Numbered from the stretch's first letter, positions 25,880 through 35,718 are shown. The stretch: DNA of 64,000 nt from Psychrobacter sp. AH5 (GCF_040371085.1 NZ_JAMBMT010000001.1:124001-188000), one strand, 5' to 3'. Notes: generated by a model not told the origin, from the sequence alone. Numbers and translations: made by a program.

Positions 25880-26329
25880 ATGACTGTGCAACTCTCCAAT
25901 CTTGAGCACTTACCAGGCTATCAGATCACTGAACGCTTAGATGTGGTCTATGGCAGTACGGTGCGCTCAAAACACGTCGGCAAAGACTTATTTGCCGGCC
26001 TAAAAAACATCGTCGGCGGCGAGCTTACCGCCTACACTGAGCTACTAGAGGAGTCGCGTCAAGAGGCGATAGATAGAATGACTGTTAAGGCTGAAGCATT
26101 AGGCGCTGATGCGGTAGTTGGTCTGCGTTTTTCGACCTCTAGCATCGCGCAAGGTGCCTCTGAATTATTTGTCTATGGCACCGCAGTCAAAGCCATTCGA
26201 GCCGTGCAGCCGATGCAAAGCCAGCCGCCTAGCGATTCTGGCTATCAGTCCTATCAAAAGCCAAATACTCAAGCCGATTATGAGCAAACGCCAGTAGACG
26301 ATTTACCACGTTTTAATCCCTTTGGCTAA
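25880..26329 (+). CDS. YbjQ/UPF0145 family protein
   Basis: 149 residues. Residues 10-110 match the YbjQ (UPF0145) family: YQITERLDVVYGSTVRSKHVGKD, then GGELTAYTELLEESRQEAIDRM, LGADAVVGLRFSTS and FVYGTAVKAI. The small pentameric fold is known; its function, sometimes called heavy-metal binding, is not established. The C-terminal 35 residues are Gln/Pro-rich and disordered-looking. A paralogue with a membrane anchor follows 33 bases later, so the two are likely one operon. Confidence 0.85.
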   Translation: MTVQLSNLEHLPGYQITERLDVVYGSTVRSKHVGKDLFAGLKNIVGGELTAYTELLEESRQEAIDRMTVKAEALGADAVVGLRFSTSSIAQGASELFVYGTAVKAIRAVQPMQSQPPSDSGYQSYQKPNTQADYEQTPVDDLPRFNPFG

Positions 26330-26362
26330 GCGGCCAAGTCGTTTTATGAGAAGAGACGTGCT

Positions 26363-26848
26363 ATGAATAACTCCTTTTCGCAAATGCTGTTCAATTACGC
26401 ATCGCTTATTGTATTATTCGTAGTCGGTTGGTTCTTTGGTGCGCGTCATGAGCGCCAGCATTTAGCGCGTTTGGTGCTGTCGGAACAGGAGCTTGGGCAT
26501 ATTATCGTCTCAACCGAGCGTTTTTATCAGCCAAAGATAATGACAGGTAGTGATGGCGAGCTGGTACTTGGTAGCGTGGTGATTGCACAAGATTATTTCA
26601 AAATGGTCATTGCCAAAGTATTAAGCATTTTTGGCAAAAACTTAACCACTTATGAGACTTTACTCGATCGCGCCCGCCGGGAAGCAGTAGTAAGAATGCG
26701 TACCCAAGCTCATCAAAAAGGCTACAACCATATCTACGGGCTGCGTCTTGAGGTTAGCAATATCAATCAGTTAGGCAGCATGGTAGAGGCTATCGCTTAC
26801 GGTACCGCGGTAAAAATGGAAGCGTCCTCGTTATTGACTGGAGAGTAG
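26363..26848 (+). CDS. Membrane-anchored YbjQ/UPF0145-like protein
   Basis: 161 residues: an N-terminal TM helix (about 10-25, ending FFGARHERQH), then a diverged YbjQ domain with LGHIIVSTERFYQP, LTTYETLLDRARREAVVRM, GYNHIYGLRLEVSN and AIAYGTAVKM. It is paired with the soluble YbjQ protein just upstream, suggesting a membrane-attached and a soluble subunit of one assembly (inference). The ATG has GAGACG about 6 bases upstream. Confidence 0.75.
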   Translation: MNNSFSQMLFNYASLIVLFVVGWFFGARHERQHLARLVLSEQELGHIIVSTERFYQPKIMTGSDGELVLGSVVIAQDYFKMVIAKVLSIFGKNLTTYETLLDRARREAVVRMRTQAHQKGYNHIYGLRLEVSNINQLGSMVEAIAYGTAVKMEASSLLTGE

Positions 26849-26941
26849 TTAAAACAATTGAGCTGATAAATACCGATACCGTTATACTGAATAAACTTAT
26901 CAACAGATGACCTTCTAGGTCATGTCTACAGGGATGTAGTT

Positions 26942-27865
26942 ATGGATAGTGTTCAGTTAGTGACGTTAGTAAATTCAGTGGTTATACCGCTGTGCCTGTT
27001 TTTGATTATGATGGGCATGGGTTTATCACTAAAAGTAAATGACTTTAAACGAGTAGTCAAATTTCCCAAAGCGGTCGGTATAGGCCTAACCAATCAGTTA
27101 ATTTTATTACCTGTTATTGGCTTTGCCTTAGCCAATATCATGCCGCTACGCCCAGAGTATGCAGTAGGGGTTATGCTGCTAGTGCTATGTCCAGGCGGCA
27201 CCACCTCCAATCTTTTTACTTACCTAGCCAAAGGCGATGTCGCTCTATCAGTGACGATGACGGCGATTGCTAGTGTTATCACCGTTTTTACCATTCCGGT
27301 AGTCCTTAGCTATTCGCTTATTCACTTTATGGGCGCTGGCACTGAGTTTCAGCTGCCTATTGCAAAGACTATGATCTCATTAATAGTCATAACCATTGTG
27401 CCTATCAGTATCGGTATGCTCATCAAACGCTTTGCACCAAGAGCCGCGGATAAATCACAAGTCTGGGTCTCTCGGTTTGGGGTGACGTTTTTGGCTTTGT
27501 TAGTGGTGTTTTTGAGTTATGTTCAAAGAGATATCATCGTTGATGCTTTTATCAATACCGGACCCGTTTCGCTAATACTCAACCTAGTTACTATGGCGCT
27601 AGGCTACTATACTAGTAAATGGTTTGGTCTAAATCTGGCGCAAAGGACTTCTATTACTTTAGAAGTTGGCCTACAAAACAGTACCTTATCGATATTTATG
27701 GCCTTAACGCTATTAGCCAATTACGACATGTCGATGACTCCAGCTATCTACACTTTAATTATGTTCTTTACCGCTGGTATCTTAGTAAAGGTATTTAGTA
27801 AAAAGTATCATAATGAACAACATGCCAATGGTAATAGTAGTAATTTAGCCACTAATCCGCTTTAA
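26942..27865 (+). CDS. Bile acid:sodium symporter (BASS) family transporter
   Basis: Polytopic secondary transporter (307 residues, about 9-10 TM). Family marks include MMGMGLSLKVNDF at the end of TM1, LLVLCPGGTTSNLFTYLAKGDVALS in the crossover region and LEVGLQNSTLSIFMALTLL in the second repeat. BASS members move bile acids, pyruvate, pantothenate or other organic anions with Na+; the substrate here is unknown. A bidirectional terminator follows, facing the convergent FNT gene. Confidence 0.87.
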   Translation: MDSVQLVTLVNSVVIPLCLFLIMMGMGLSLKVNDFKRVVKFPKAVGIGLTNQLILLPVIGFALANIMPLRPEYAVGVMLLVLCPGGTTSNLFTYLAKGDVALSVTMTAIASVITVFTIPVVLSYSLIHFMGAGTEFQLPIAKTMISLIVITIVPISIGMLIKRFAPRAADKSQVWVSRFGVTFLALLVVFLSYVQRDIIVDAFINTGPVSLILNLVTMALGYYTSKWFGLNLAQRTSITLEVGLQNSTLSIFMALTLLANYDMSMTPAIYTLIMFFTAGILVKVFSKKYHNEQHANGNSSNLATNPL

Positions 27866-27877
27866 TATCTCAGTATA

Positions 27878-27922
27878 AAAACTCTATGACGGTTTTAGAG
27901 CAGCTAGTTATAGAGTTTTTTA
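27878..27922. terminator. Bidirectional terminator between BASS and FNT genes
   Basis: AAAACTCTAT/ATAGAGTTTT perfect 10-bp stem with a 22-base loop and extra T residues, between convergent genes. Confidence 0.75.
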
Positions 27923-27975
27923 TAGAATATTCTAGGCGTTAACCGTGGTTATTATAATTGCTATTAGCGCACTTC

Positions 27976-29151
27976 CTAACGCTTACCACCATTTAACCTT
28001 GCTATTTTATCAGACTTGTCCTCAGCGCTCTCCTCTCTAACTTTAGCAATATCAAACAAGAAGGTGCGGTTTTTGAGTACCGCGACAAACACTACGCCGC
28101 CCACCGTGTTACCCACCAATACCACCACTAAGAATGTCAAATAACTCAAGATGCTGACCGTATTGCCATAAAGCAGCGCGGCGAATACTTCGATATTGCC
28201 GACGATACTATGATGCAAACCCAAAAGGCCAATGCTGCCAGTGATAAGCGCCACGAGCACGATGCGGCTAATGGTATCGCGTGCGGAGGTCACAAGCCAA
28301 GCGGCAATACCCATCATCCAGCCTGCTAATATAGCGCTGCCAAAGATTACCCACCACTTAAAGCCTAGGACATGCTCGGCATAAGCATCGATATTGGCAA
28401 CAGTAAATAGATCCATATTGAGACCTAAGCCAATCATTAGCGCGGCAAACAGACAGCCGCCAACGATATTACCCGCAATGACGATACCCCAAAGCCGCAA
28501 TAATTTGTGCAAAGGTTCAATCTTGTTAAGTACCGGTAGGCTCAGTAAAGAGGTCTGCTCAGTGAACAGTAAGGACTGTCCAATAACCACGATAATAAAG
28601 CCAATGGGGTAGAGGAGTGAGGCTAGTACCATGGCGTATTTATTCGGTATAAAGTCGCCAATTAACGTAAATGCCGATAAGATAACAAAAAAGCTAATAC
28701 CAATCTCAAGCCCTGCGGTAAAGGCGCTGGTAAATAATGAGCCTAATGAGCGATTAAAGGTTTCTTTGGCATCGATGAACTGCTCAACTAAAATACTAGC
28801 AGAGCTTTTGGCTTTACTTAAATTATCGTCGCTGGCGACTTTTTTGATCGTCTCTTTGTCCTCGTCGGAGAAGTCTTCTGGAAAATCCTCGTCCGTTAAG
28901 TTTTCGGTGACGGCGGTATTGGCTTGCTGGTTTTTGTCTTCATTATTATTAGCGCTCTTTGGTCTATTCTCTAAGCTCGCCTCATTGTCCAAACCAGTTT
29001 TAGCGGCTGCCCGCTCCTCTGCTAGAGATTCACGGTTCACAGATTTTGTAGCATTTGGGTTTACATTAGCTTGTGGGTCAGGTTTTTGGGGCACGGTACG
29101 CTCGCTGTTTAAGAGATGGGCTTTGTCATAAAGACAAGAGTTAGCCTCCAT
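27976..29151 (-). CDS. Formate/nitrite transporter (FNT) family channel, YfdC-like, with long hydrophilic N-terminal tail
   Basis: The C-terminal 250 residues are a six-TM FNT channel (LGSLFTSAFTAGLEIGISFF, GQSLLFTEQTSLLSLPVL, RLWGIVIAGNIVGGC, LHHSIVGNIEVFAALLYG) and resemble E. coli YfdC more than FocA or NirC. The first ~120 residues are charged and low in complexity (Asn, Ala, Glu, Asp), ending in an acidic DEDFPEDFSDEDKE block, much longer than in usual FNT proteins. The substrate is unknown. No clear ribosome site precedes the first ATG, so the start is uncertain and the tail could be shorter. Confidence 0.8.
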   Translation of the reverse strand: MEANSCLYDKAHLLNSERTVPQKPDPQANVNPNATKSVNRESLAEERAAAKTGLDNEASLENRPKSANNNEDKNQQANTAVTENLTDEDFPEDFSDEDKETIKKVASDDNLSKAKSSASILVEQFIDAKETFNRSLGSLFTSAFTAGLEIGISFFVILSAFTLIGDFIPNKYAMVLASLLYPIGFIIVVIGQSLLFTEQTSLLSLPVLNKIEPLHKLLRLWGIVIAGNIVGGCLFAALMIGLGLNMDLFTVANIDAYAEHVLGFKWWVIFGSAILAGWMMGIAAWLVTSARDTISRIVLVALITGSIGLLGLHHSIVGNIEVFAALLYGNTVSILSYLTFLVVVLVGNTVGGVVFVAVLKNRTFLFDIAKVREESAEDKSDKIARLNGGKR

Positions 29152-29343
29152 TATATTTGGCCTGGTATCGATTGCTGTTGTTGATTGTTTAATAGCGGCC
29201 GTATTTAACGGCTGAAACTAGACGCTTAAATCACCTTGCCTCTAACAAAATCTAGCTATCTGCGTTAAAATCACCCTATTACACTTTTTCCTATTTTATA
29301 TTCATATTTTTCAAATTCATCATTAATAAAAGACCAATCCATT

Positions 29344-32304
29344 ATGAGTAACCCTAATTCTAATACCAACCTAACCCAATCCATTCAAGCTGCGCTGAGC
29401 CAATTAGAGAATGCCTATAATCCGAAGGATGTCGAGGCTGGCATGTATCAAGGCTGGGAGCAAAGCGGCTATTTTCAGCCGACTTTTGATAAACAGGAGT
29501 CTTTTTCTATTGCTTTGCCACCGCCAAACGTCACCGGTAGCTTGCATATGGGTCACGGCTTTAACAATGCCATTATGGATGCTTTGACGCGTTTTCACCG
29601 GATGGATGGCGATAATACTTTATGGCAGCCAGGTACCGACCACGCTGGTATCGCCACTCAAATGGTAGTTGAGCGCCGTCTAAACGCTGAGGGCATCAAA
29701 CGCCATGATTTAACTCGTGAGGCTTTTATCGATAAAGTCTGGGAGTGGAAAGAGGAGTCTGGCGATAATATCACCACCCAAATTCGCCGTTTGGGTAGCT
29801 CGGTTGACTGGTCGCGTGAGCGCTTTACTATGGATGATGGGCTGTCAAACGCAGTCAAAGAAGTGTTTGTGCGTCTGTTCGATGAAGGGCTGATTTATCG
29901 TGGTAAGCGTTTGGTTAATTGGGATCCTAAGTTTCAAACCGCATTGTCTGATTTGGAAGTAGAAAATCACGATGAAAAAGGCAATCTTTGGCATTTTCGC
30001 TATCACTTCACCGACAAAGATACGCGCACCCAAGACGGCAAAGACTACTTAGTCGTCGCCACCACTCGCCCTGAAACGCTACTTGGCGATACCGCCGTCG
30101 CGGTCAATCCGAGCGATGAGCGCTATACGCACTTAATTGGCCAGACGATTACTCTGCCTATCACCGGTCGCGTCGTGCCAATCGTCGCTGATGATTATGT
30201 CGAAAAAGACTTTGGCACTGGCGTAGTCAAAATCACTCCAGCGCATGATTTCAATGATTATGAGTTAGGTCGCCGTCATAACTTGCCACTTATCAATGTA
30301 TTAGACGCCCATGCCAATGTCTTGGCGGAGATGGAAGTCTATCCGGATCTGCAAACGCGCGAGCCTAGCTTAGAGGCCACGCCTAGCGATCATGAAGGCA
30401 ATTCTTATGCCGGCCTTGAGCGCTTTACTGCCCGTATAAAGATGGTGGCGCAAGCGCAAGAAGAGCAGTGGCTTGAGGCCGTTGAAGACTACGCCCTAAA
30501 AGCGCCGCGTGGCGATCGTAGTGGCGTCATCGTTGAGCCGTGGCTCACCGATCAGTGGTATGTGGCGGTCAATAAACTTGCAGGCCCTGCCATTGACGCG
30601 GTAGAAAATGGCCATATTGAATTCGTCCCCGCGCAATATAAAAACATGTATATGGCGTGGATGACCGACTTGCAGGACTGGTGCATCAGCCGTCAACTGT
30701 GGTGGGGACACCGCATTCCAGCTTGGTACGACGATGCGACTGGTGAAATCTATGTCGCCCGCGATGAGGCGGAAGTACGTAGTAAATATAACTTAAGCGA
30801 CGACGTAAAACTGCGCCAAGACGATGATGTGCTTGATACTTGGTTTAGCTCGGGGCTATGGACCTTTAGTACTTTGGGTTGGGCCGATCCATCTGCCGAC
30901 AAAAAAGTGCTCGAGACTTTCCACCCAACCAGCGTATTGGTCACCGGCTTTGACATCATTTTCTTTTGGGTGGCGCGGATGATTATGCTGACCATGCATT
31001 TTGTCAAAAATGAAGATGGCACGCCGCAAGTACCGTTTAAGACCGTTTATGTCCATGGTCTCGTCCGTGATGGCCAAGGACAAAAAATGTCCAAATCAAA
31101 AGGCAACGTGCTCGACCCAATCGATATCATCGATGGTATCGATTTGGAGACGCTAGTAGAAAAACGTACCAGCAATATGATGAACCCAAAAGACGCGGCG
31201 AAAATTGAGAAGCAAACGCGTAAAGAGTTCCCTGAGGGCATCGCGGCTTACGGTACGGATGCATTGAGATTCACCTTTACCTCCTTGGCGAGCACGGGCC
31301 GCGATATTAACTTTGATCTCAAGCGTGTCGAGGGTTATCGTAACTTCTGTAATAAAATCTGGAACGCCAGCCGTTTTGTACTGATGAACTGTGTCGATAA
31401 AGAGGGGAGCGCGCTGCCTATTGACCAAAGCGCGAAGCCTGAGGTGTGGGAGCTACCCGAAAAATGGATTATGAGTCGTCTAAATTCTAGCGTCCAAAAT
31501 ATCCATCAGCACTTTAACCAGTATCGCCTTGACATGGTCAGCCATGATATCTATGAGTTTATCTGGAACGAGTACTGCGATTGGTACGTTGAGCTTGCCA
31601 AAGCCAGTCTCAATGATGACTCAGTGACAGACGAGCGTAAAGCGCAAATCCGCTACGTACTGCTACATGTGCTTGAGAGCTCCATGCGCTTCACCCATCC
31701 GATTATGCCGTATCTGACCGAGGAGATTTGGCAAACCATCGCGCCACTGTTAGACCGTAAAAACACCGACAGCATCGTCATCGCTGATTATCCGCAAACC
31801 GATAGCACGCTGATTAGCGAGCAAATCGAGTCTGATATGGACTGGTTACAAGAGCTGATCGCTAGCGTCCGTAATATCAGAGGCGAGATGAAACTGGGTA
31901 ACGCGGTGCGCTTGCCTGTGCTACTACAAAATATCTCTAATGAGGAAGAGCAGCGCCTATCGCGCATTGCCAATCAATTTAAGGCATTAGCGAAAGTCGA
32001 GAGCTTAACCCTTCTAAAAGACGGTGATGAGGTGCCACTATCGTCATCGAGCATGGTCGGGCAGCTGCGCATCCTCGTACCCATGAAAGGGCTGATTGAC
32101 CCGACCGCTGAGCTAAAACGCCTGGGTAAATCTTTTGATAAGCTACAAAAGCAAGCCGAAGGTATCTCGCGAAAGCTGAGCAATGAAGGCTTTGTTAGTA
32201 AAGCGCCAGCCGAAGTAGTCGATGCTGAGAAGGCGAAACTGGCTGAGTTAGAAGGGCAGCTGACCGCGATGACGGCGCAGATGGAGCAGTTGAAAGCGTT
32301 ATAA
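29344..32304 (+). CDS. valS: Valyl-tRNA synthetase
   Basis: Charges tRNA-Val and edits misactivated threonine. Class I HIGH motif: [15 protein letters not shown] near residue 59. KMSKS motif: [14 protein letters not shown] near 580. The connective-peptide editing domain lies between ([15 protein letters not shown]). The anticodon-binding helical region follows, and the C terminus is the usual coiled coil ([21 protein letters not shown]). Length (986) is normal. No T-box or attenuator was seen upstream. Confidence 0.97.
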   Translation: MSNPNSNTNLTQSIQAALSQLENAYNPKDVEAGMYQGWEQSGYFQPTFDKQESFSIALPPPNVTGSLHMGHGFNNAIMDALTRFHRMDGDNTLWQPGTDHAGIATQMVVERRLNAEGIKRHDLTREAFIDKVWEWKEESGDNITTQIRRLGSSVDWSRERFTMDDGLSNAVKEVFVRLFDEGLIYRGKRLVNWDPKFQTALSDLEVENHDEKGNLWHFRYHFTDKDTRTQDGKDYLVVATTRPETLLGDTAVAVNPSDERYTHLIGQTITLPITGRVVPIVADDYVEKDFGTGVVKITPAHDFNDYELGRRHNLPLINVLDAHANVLAEMEVYPDLQTREPSLEATPSDHEGNSYAGLERFTARIKMVAQAQEEQWLEAVEDYALKAPRGDRSGVIVEPWLTDQWYVAVNKLAGPAIDAVENGHIEFVPAQYKNMYMAWMTDLQDWCISRQLWWGHRIPAWYDDATGEIYVARDEAEVRSKYNLSDDVKLRQDDDVLDTWFSSGLWTFSTLGWADPSADKKVLETFHPTSVLVTGFDIIFFWVARMIMLTMHFVKNEDGTPQVPFKTVYVHGLVRDGQGQKMSKSKGNVLDPIDIIDGIDLETLVEKRTSNMMNPKDAAKIEKQTRKEFPEGIAAYGTDALRFTFTSLASTGRDINFDLKRVEGYRNFCNKIWNASRFVLMNCVDKEGSALPIDQSAKPEVWELPEKWIMSRLNSSVQNIHQHFNQYRLDMVSHDIYEFIWNEYCDWYVELAKASLNDDSVTDERKAQIRYVLLHVLESSMRFTHPIMPYLTEEIWQTIAPLLDRKNTDSIVIADYPQTDSTLISEQIESDMDWLQELIASVRNIRGEMKLGNAVRLPVLLQNISNEEEQRLSRIANQFKALAKVESLTLLKDGDEVPLSSSSMVGQLRILVPMKGLIDPTAELKRLGKSFDKLQKQAEGISRKLSNEGFVSKAPAEVVDAEKAKLAELEGQLTAMTAQMEQLKAL

Positions 32305-32390
32305 AAAAAGCAGAAGACTAAAAAGACTAGCCTCAGCATCGGAGTTCTTTACACCATAGAAATATGCGATGCATGGGGCAGTGTTCTTTA

Positions 32391-32432
32391 ACGACTTAGC
32401 TCGGCGCTCGTCCCTCGCGCAAAAGCAAAAAT
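32391..32432 (+). repeat. Zero-unit copy of the element that carries the 60-bp tandem repeat
   Basis: GCTCGGCGCTCGTCCCTC at 32399-32416 is identical to the left flank of the tandem array at 1951-1968, and CGCAAAAGCA follows directly, matching the array's right flank at 2090. The internal 60-bp units are missing. It lies just ahead of the A+T-rich gene pair. Confidence 0.65.
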
Positions 32433-32473
32433 GTATCTTCATTTAGACATTTTATACCTTAAAGGAATTTAGT

Positions 32474-32710
32474 ATGACAGATAGAGATTTATTAAGAAGA
32501 TTTTTTACTGCTGATAGGGAAGATGTTTTTTGCGCTGATGAAGTACAAAGATTAAACACTTTGCTATCAAACATGAGTATAAGTGATGTACCTGAAAAAG
32601 GTATGAGAGATACTGAAAGCCATCTTATTAGTGTCTTAACTATGAATGCTGTCGACCCTGCTCTTAGAGATCAACTAGAAGAGTTACTAGCAGATATTCA
32701 AGAGAGATAG
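32474..32710 (+). CDS. Small hypothetical protein, first gene of an A+T-rich pair
   Basis: 78 residues, charged and probably helical (DLLRRFFTADREDVFCADEV; DPALRDQLEELLADIQER); no TM segment or signal. An AAGGA site 7 bases upstream supports the start. Family not recognised. It lies 41 bases ahead of the larger gene on the same strand and shares its low G+C, so the two look like one transcriptional unit inserted between valS and the next core genes. Confidence 0.65.
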   Translation: MTDRDLLRRFFTADREDVFCADEVQRLNTLLSNMSISDVPEKGMRDTESHLISVLTMNAVDPALRDQLEELLADIQER

Positions 32711-32751
32711 AAGTACATTCACTATTGCGGACTATATGAAGGATTCAATCA

Positions 32752-33759
32752 ATGTTTTTAGAACCTATATATTTAAATGAAGTGATGTTGATGAATTGTG
32801 CGTCTTATTTATTTAAAGGCGTTAGTTTAAAAGCTGAAACAGTATCTACTACTGAAAATACTAAAGGTATAGAAGGTCAGGTAGATGGCAATACTGAGGG
32901 AGGATTAAATTTTTTAAGTAATATAGCTAAAATTTCAGGGGGGTTAAGCTTACAAGGGAATAATAATAACCTTCAAAACTATCAAAATACGATGGAGAGA
33001 AGTATTACGTTAGGTTCTTTGCATATGGAAGTTATTAATACATTAAATAATGAAGGACTCAAAATTGTAGATAATAGTTTTTTAAATAAAAAGCCTTCTA
33101 CATATGATTATGTTAAGGTCAAAGCTATTTTAAAACCAATAGATTTTTATACTGTTCTAGAGATTTTGAAACTTATTTTACCTCAACTTGAAAAATTTTT
33201 TGATTTGGCAGGTGAAACTGTATTTAAGCCTCAAAAAGGTAAAAACCAAAATAAAAAGTTAATCGAAGAAAAAGTAGATAAATATAAAGGTATTGCTAAA
33301 GCGCTAGGAGAGCTAATTAAAGAACTTAAAGATGATTACCTTAGTTCAAATCAGTTAGAAATGATTATGACAGATGAGGAAGGAAATCAATTAGGCGTTT
33401 TAGATATTGATGTAAAAGGTAAAGAACCAAGTGAAATTAAAGCACAGTTAACAGATGGTGAGTTTATTATTTTTGGAAAAATAGTGAGATATGTTGATGA
33501 AGACTCCGAACTTAGTTTAACTCAAAGAAGCTCATTATCTGTAATTACCGATAAACTTAATAAAATAGTGTCTGTAATAAGTCTATTTACAACGAAAGAC
33601 TCAGATAGTCCAGAAAATCAAGAACAAGATGTAGATATTACAGAGCAGTGGGCTAATCTCACTAGTTTAGGAGAAACTATTTTAAATGAGTACGAATTAC
33701 TTGAACTTAAAATGAAGGGTCCTGTTATTAGGTTGAAAGCAATGTCAGTTTGTATGTAA
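32752..33759 (+). CDS. DUF6414-like protein of unknown function in an A+T-rich island
   Basis: 335 residues, no membrane segment. The start (FLEPIYLNEVMLMNCASYLFKGV) recalls DUF6414-type proteins, which begin with an IYLD/N-E-L-N-x-S-Q-like strand-helix followed by a Gly/Asn-rich low-complexity stretch (here residues 35-80) and a helix-rich middle (DFYTVLEILKLILPQLEKFF). Recognition is from memory of the architecture only. The C-terminal half (residues 195-335) has mixed charge. Codon use is A+T-rich in the wobble position, unlike valS next door, suggesting transfer. GAAGGA lies 8 bases before the ATG. A hairpin terminator follows. Confidence 0.65.
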   Translation: MFLEPIYLNEVMLMNCASYLFKGVSLKAETVSTTENTKGIEGQVDGNTEGGLNFLSNIAKISGGLSLQGNNNNLQNYQNTMERSITLGSLHMEVINTLNNEGLKIVDNSFLNKKPSTYDYVKVKAILKPIDFYTVLEILKLILPQLEKFFDLAGETVFKPQKGKNQNKKLIEEKVDKYKGIAKALGELIKELKDDYLSSNQLEMIMTDEEGNQLGVLDIDVKGKEPSEIKAQLTDGEFIIFGKIVRYVDEDSELSLTQRSSLSVITDKLNKIVSVISLFTTKDSDSPENQEQDVDITEQWANLTSLGETILNEYELLELKMKGPVIRLKAMSVCM

Positions 33760-34079
33760 AGATTGAACTATATGTCAGTAAATAGGCTAAAGAATGGCAT
33801 TCATACATCTATTAGCTACTTTAACTTACAACTCACCCTTAGTATCTAAAATTAAGCTTTAGCTACCTAGGGCAAAGTACCGCTACAGCCCAATGCCATA
33901 GCGGTTTGTTTATGCCAATAAGATAAAGCAAACAAGTTCGACCACCTTAATACTCGCAAACTAACCATCATGTAGCGAGACTTATAAACACTCCGTACAC
34001 TCGTTAGTCTTATTAATACATAATATGGTATATATAAATGCTATATTAAAGGCATAATTATATAAGTCTTGAGGTAGTT
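33760..34079. other. Intergenic region after the A+T-rich pair
   Basis: Apart from a hairpin terminator at 33879-33912 nothing gene-like is seen. The right end is A+T-rich (TATATAAATGCTATATTAAAGG-like stretch near 34030-34052) and probably holds the promoter of the next gene. No integrase, tRNA or direct-repeat boundary for the island is visible. Confidence 0.45.
33879..33912 (+). terminator. Hairpin terminator after the DUF6414-like gene
   Basis: ACCGCTA/TAGCGGT stem with a 13-base loop, followed by TTGTTTA. Confidence 0.6.
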
Positions 34080-34568
34080 ATGAGCTTGAACTTGTACGTC
34101 TTTTTGTGGATTGCTTTTACCTTTTTTACCTTTCTGATTACGGTCAGTAAGATAAACGCTTATCGAGCCGTCGGAAAAAGAGGGGCGACCGAAGTGGACC
34201 ATGCTGATAGTCATTTCGGTATCGAAAATAGCTTTTATAGAACGGATGCTTCTTGGCACGATATTATCTTTTTTCATGCCTCGGCATCAGGGCTGGCTGC
34301 TGTACTGCTGATACTGGTTATCAAAGGTAAGATGTTGTTCCCGGGCACCGAGACCTTTTTTGGTATCGTCGCTCCTGTGGTGATCTTTATTATCAGTATC
34401 ACGCTACTGGCTTTGGCGTTTTACTTTTTTGCCATCTCTATGCTCAAGCTTGGCACGACGCTCAGTAAGATTAAGATTAATAATAAAGAGATTAAGACGT
34501 TTTATGCGACCGCTGGCGTCTTTGTGTACTTCGTCATCTTTACGGTGATTGTGCTGCTATTAGTATAA
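34080..34568 (+). CDS. Multi-TM membrane protein, unknown function
   Basis: 162 residues, with hydrophobic segments at about 5-21, 62-81, 88-120 and 139-161. A polar stretch (residues 22-60) contains KRGATEVDHADSHFG. I do not recognise the family. GAGG lies 6 bases before the ATG. A terminator follows, so it is probably monocistronic. Confidence 0.7.
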   Translation: MSLNLYVFLWIAFTFFTFLITVSKINAYRAVGKRGATEVDHADSHFGIENSFYRTDASWHDIIFFHASASGLAAVLLILVIKGKMLFPGTETFFGIVAPVVIFIISITLLALAFYFFAISMLKLGTTLSKIKINNKEIKTFYATAGVFVYFVIFTVIVLLLV

Positions 34569-34623
34569 GCACCTTTTTTGATGCTTATCAATGCGCGGCT
34601 AGTTTGCGTAATTATACTAAGTA

Positions 34624-34659
34624 AAAACCACTTTAGCCTTTGCTAGTAGTGGTTTTTTT
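34624..34659 (+). terminator. Intrinsic terminator after the 162-residue membrane protein gene
   Basis: AAAACCACT/AGTGGTTTT stem, then a T run. Confidence 0.8.
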
Positions 34660-34805
34660 ATGGGCAGATGGTAGAGGCAGACCGCTAGACATGAAATAAC
34701 CACATAAAAACGCAAAAACAATATTGAGCCAAATGAGTCTTTGTTGCATGATTATTTTTTTATAAAAATAGCTCTTAAACGCCCACTAGCATTGATGTAA
34801 TCAAT

Positions 34806-35228
34806 ATGACCGACAAAAAAGCCTTTTATTATCGTCCCAAGACCAATCAGTCTAACAGGCCAACGGTGCGCTGGACGTTTGTGATACTAGGCTGGTTGTT
34901 TTTTGTACTGGGTATCATTGGCGTAGTATTACCAGTGATGCCGACTGCTCCTTTTATACTACTAGCGGCGGGATGCTGGGCGCGTAGCTCAAGACGTTTT
35001 CATTTTTGGCTGATTAATCATAAATATTTTGGCAAATTTGTTCGAGACTGGGAAAAAAATCACGCCGTTCCTCTTTATGCCAAATGGCTGGGTACTATTA
35101 TGATGGCGCTATCTACTACGATGTTGTTTTTTCGTCTGCCAGATAAAAACCTATGGATAGCTTGGGTTATAGCGGCTGTCTGTAGCGGCGTAGCTATCTA
35201 TTTATTTCGGCTACCAAACGCCAAATAA
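34806..35228 (+). CDS. DUF454 (YbaN-like) inner-membrane protein
   Basis: 140 residues. The family signature LGWLFFVLGIIGVVLPVMPTAPFILLAAGCWARSS covers the first membrane hairpin, followed by FHFWLINHKYFGKFVRDWEKN and two further helices (about 97-113, 119-134). Function of YbaN proteins is not known. No convincing ribosome site was seen before the ATG, and no in-frame alternative looks better. Confidence 0.85.
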   Translation: MTDKKAFYYRPKTNQSNRPTVRWTFVILGWLFFVLGIIGVVLPVMPTAPFILLAAGCWARSSRRFHFWLINHKYFGKFVRDWEKNHAVPLYAKWLGTIMMALSTTMLFFRLPDKNLWIAWVIAAVCSGVAIYLFRLPNAK

Positions 35229-35289
35229 GCTTTTATTATCAATAAAAAGAGGCTATTTGTAACCAGTTACACAAAAAGCTATATATTAC

Positions 35290-35318
35290 TTGCGATAGTT
35301 GAATACGCCCCTTATAAT
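35290..35318 (+). promoter_or_regulatory. Sigma-70 promoter of the cold-shock gene
   Basis: TTGCGA (35290-35295), 17-base spacer, TATAAT (35313-35318): near-consensus. Predicted start near 35325. Confidence 0.75.
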
Positions 35319-35324
35319 ACGCAC

Positions 35325-35466
35325 AAGCTTAAGAGCAGTTCTGCACCAAATCATTACCTCGTAGTATTAGTTATAATCCTTCGTTTTAATATTTATCGTT
35401 CAGTAGCTATTTGCAAGCGTTACCGGTCATGTGACCACCAATAAATTAAAAAGTAGGATTATCGAT
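35325..35466 (+). promoter_or_regulatory. Long 5' untranslated leader of the cold-shock mRNA
   Basis: About 140 bases separate the predicted transcription start from the csp ATG, similar in size to the E. coli cspA leader that acts as an RNA thermosensor. An in-frame ATG at 35431 (12 codons upstream) is not preferred because the Csp fold starts at 35467. A temperature response is inferred. Confidence 0.5.
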
Positions 35467-35676
35467 ATGTCAGATACTCAAAAAGGTACAGTTAAGTGGT
35501 TCAACGAAGCTAAAGGCTTTGGTTTCATCGCTCCAGAAAACGGCGCAGACGTTTTTGCTCATTACAGCGAAATCACTGGTTCAGGTTTCAAAACTTTGGC
35601 TGAAGGCCAAGAAGTTGAGTTCACAGTAACTCAAGGCCAAAAAGGCCCACAAGCACATAACATCGTTGCTATCTAA
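35467..35676 (+). CDS. Cold-shock protein, CspA family
   Basis: 69-residue OB-fold protein that binds single-stranded RNA and DNA and melts RNA structure in the cold. RNP1 is KGFGFIAPE and RNP2 is DVFAHYSEI (FAH instead of the more common FVH). The start [13 protein letters not shown] has AGGAT 7 bases upstream. It is preceded by a strong promoter and long leader and followed by a terminator, so monocistronic. Which csp paralogue this is cannot be told. Confidence 0.95.
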   Translation: MSDTQKGTVKWFNEAKGFGFIAPENGADVFAHYSEITGSGFKTLAEGQEVEFTVTQGQKGPQAHNIVAI

Positions 35677-35718
35677 TTTGTCTTTTATAGATGAATAATT
35701 AGAAAGTAAAGTGTTAAA

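Noticed and set aside
32474..34079. Prophage or integrative element at the A+T-rich pair
   Set aside because: No integrase, tRNA gene, direct-repeat borders or phage structural genes; only two foreign-looking genes.
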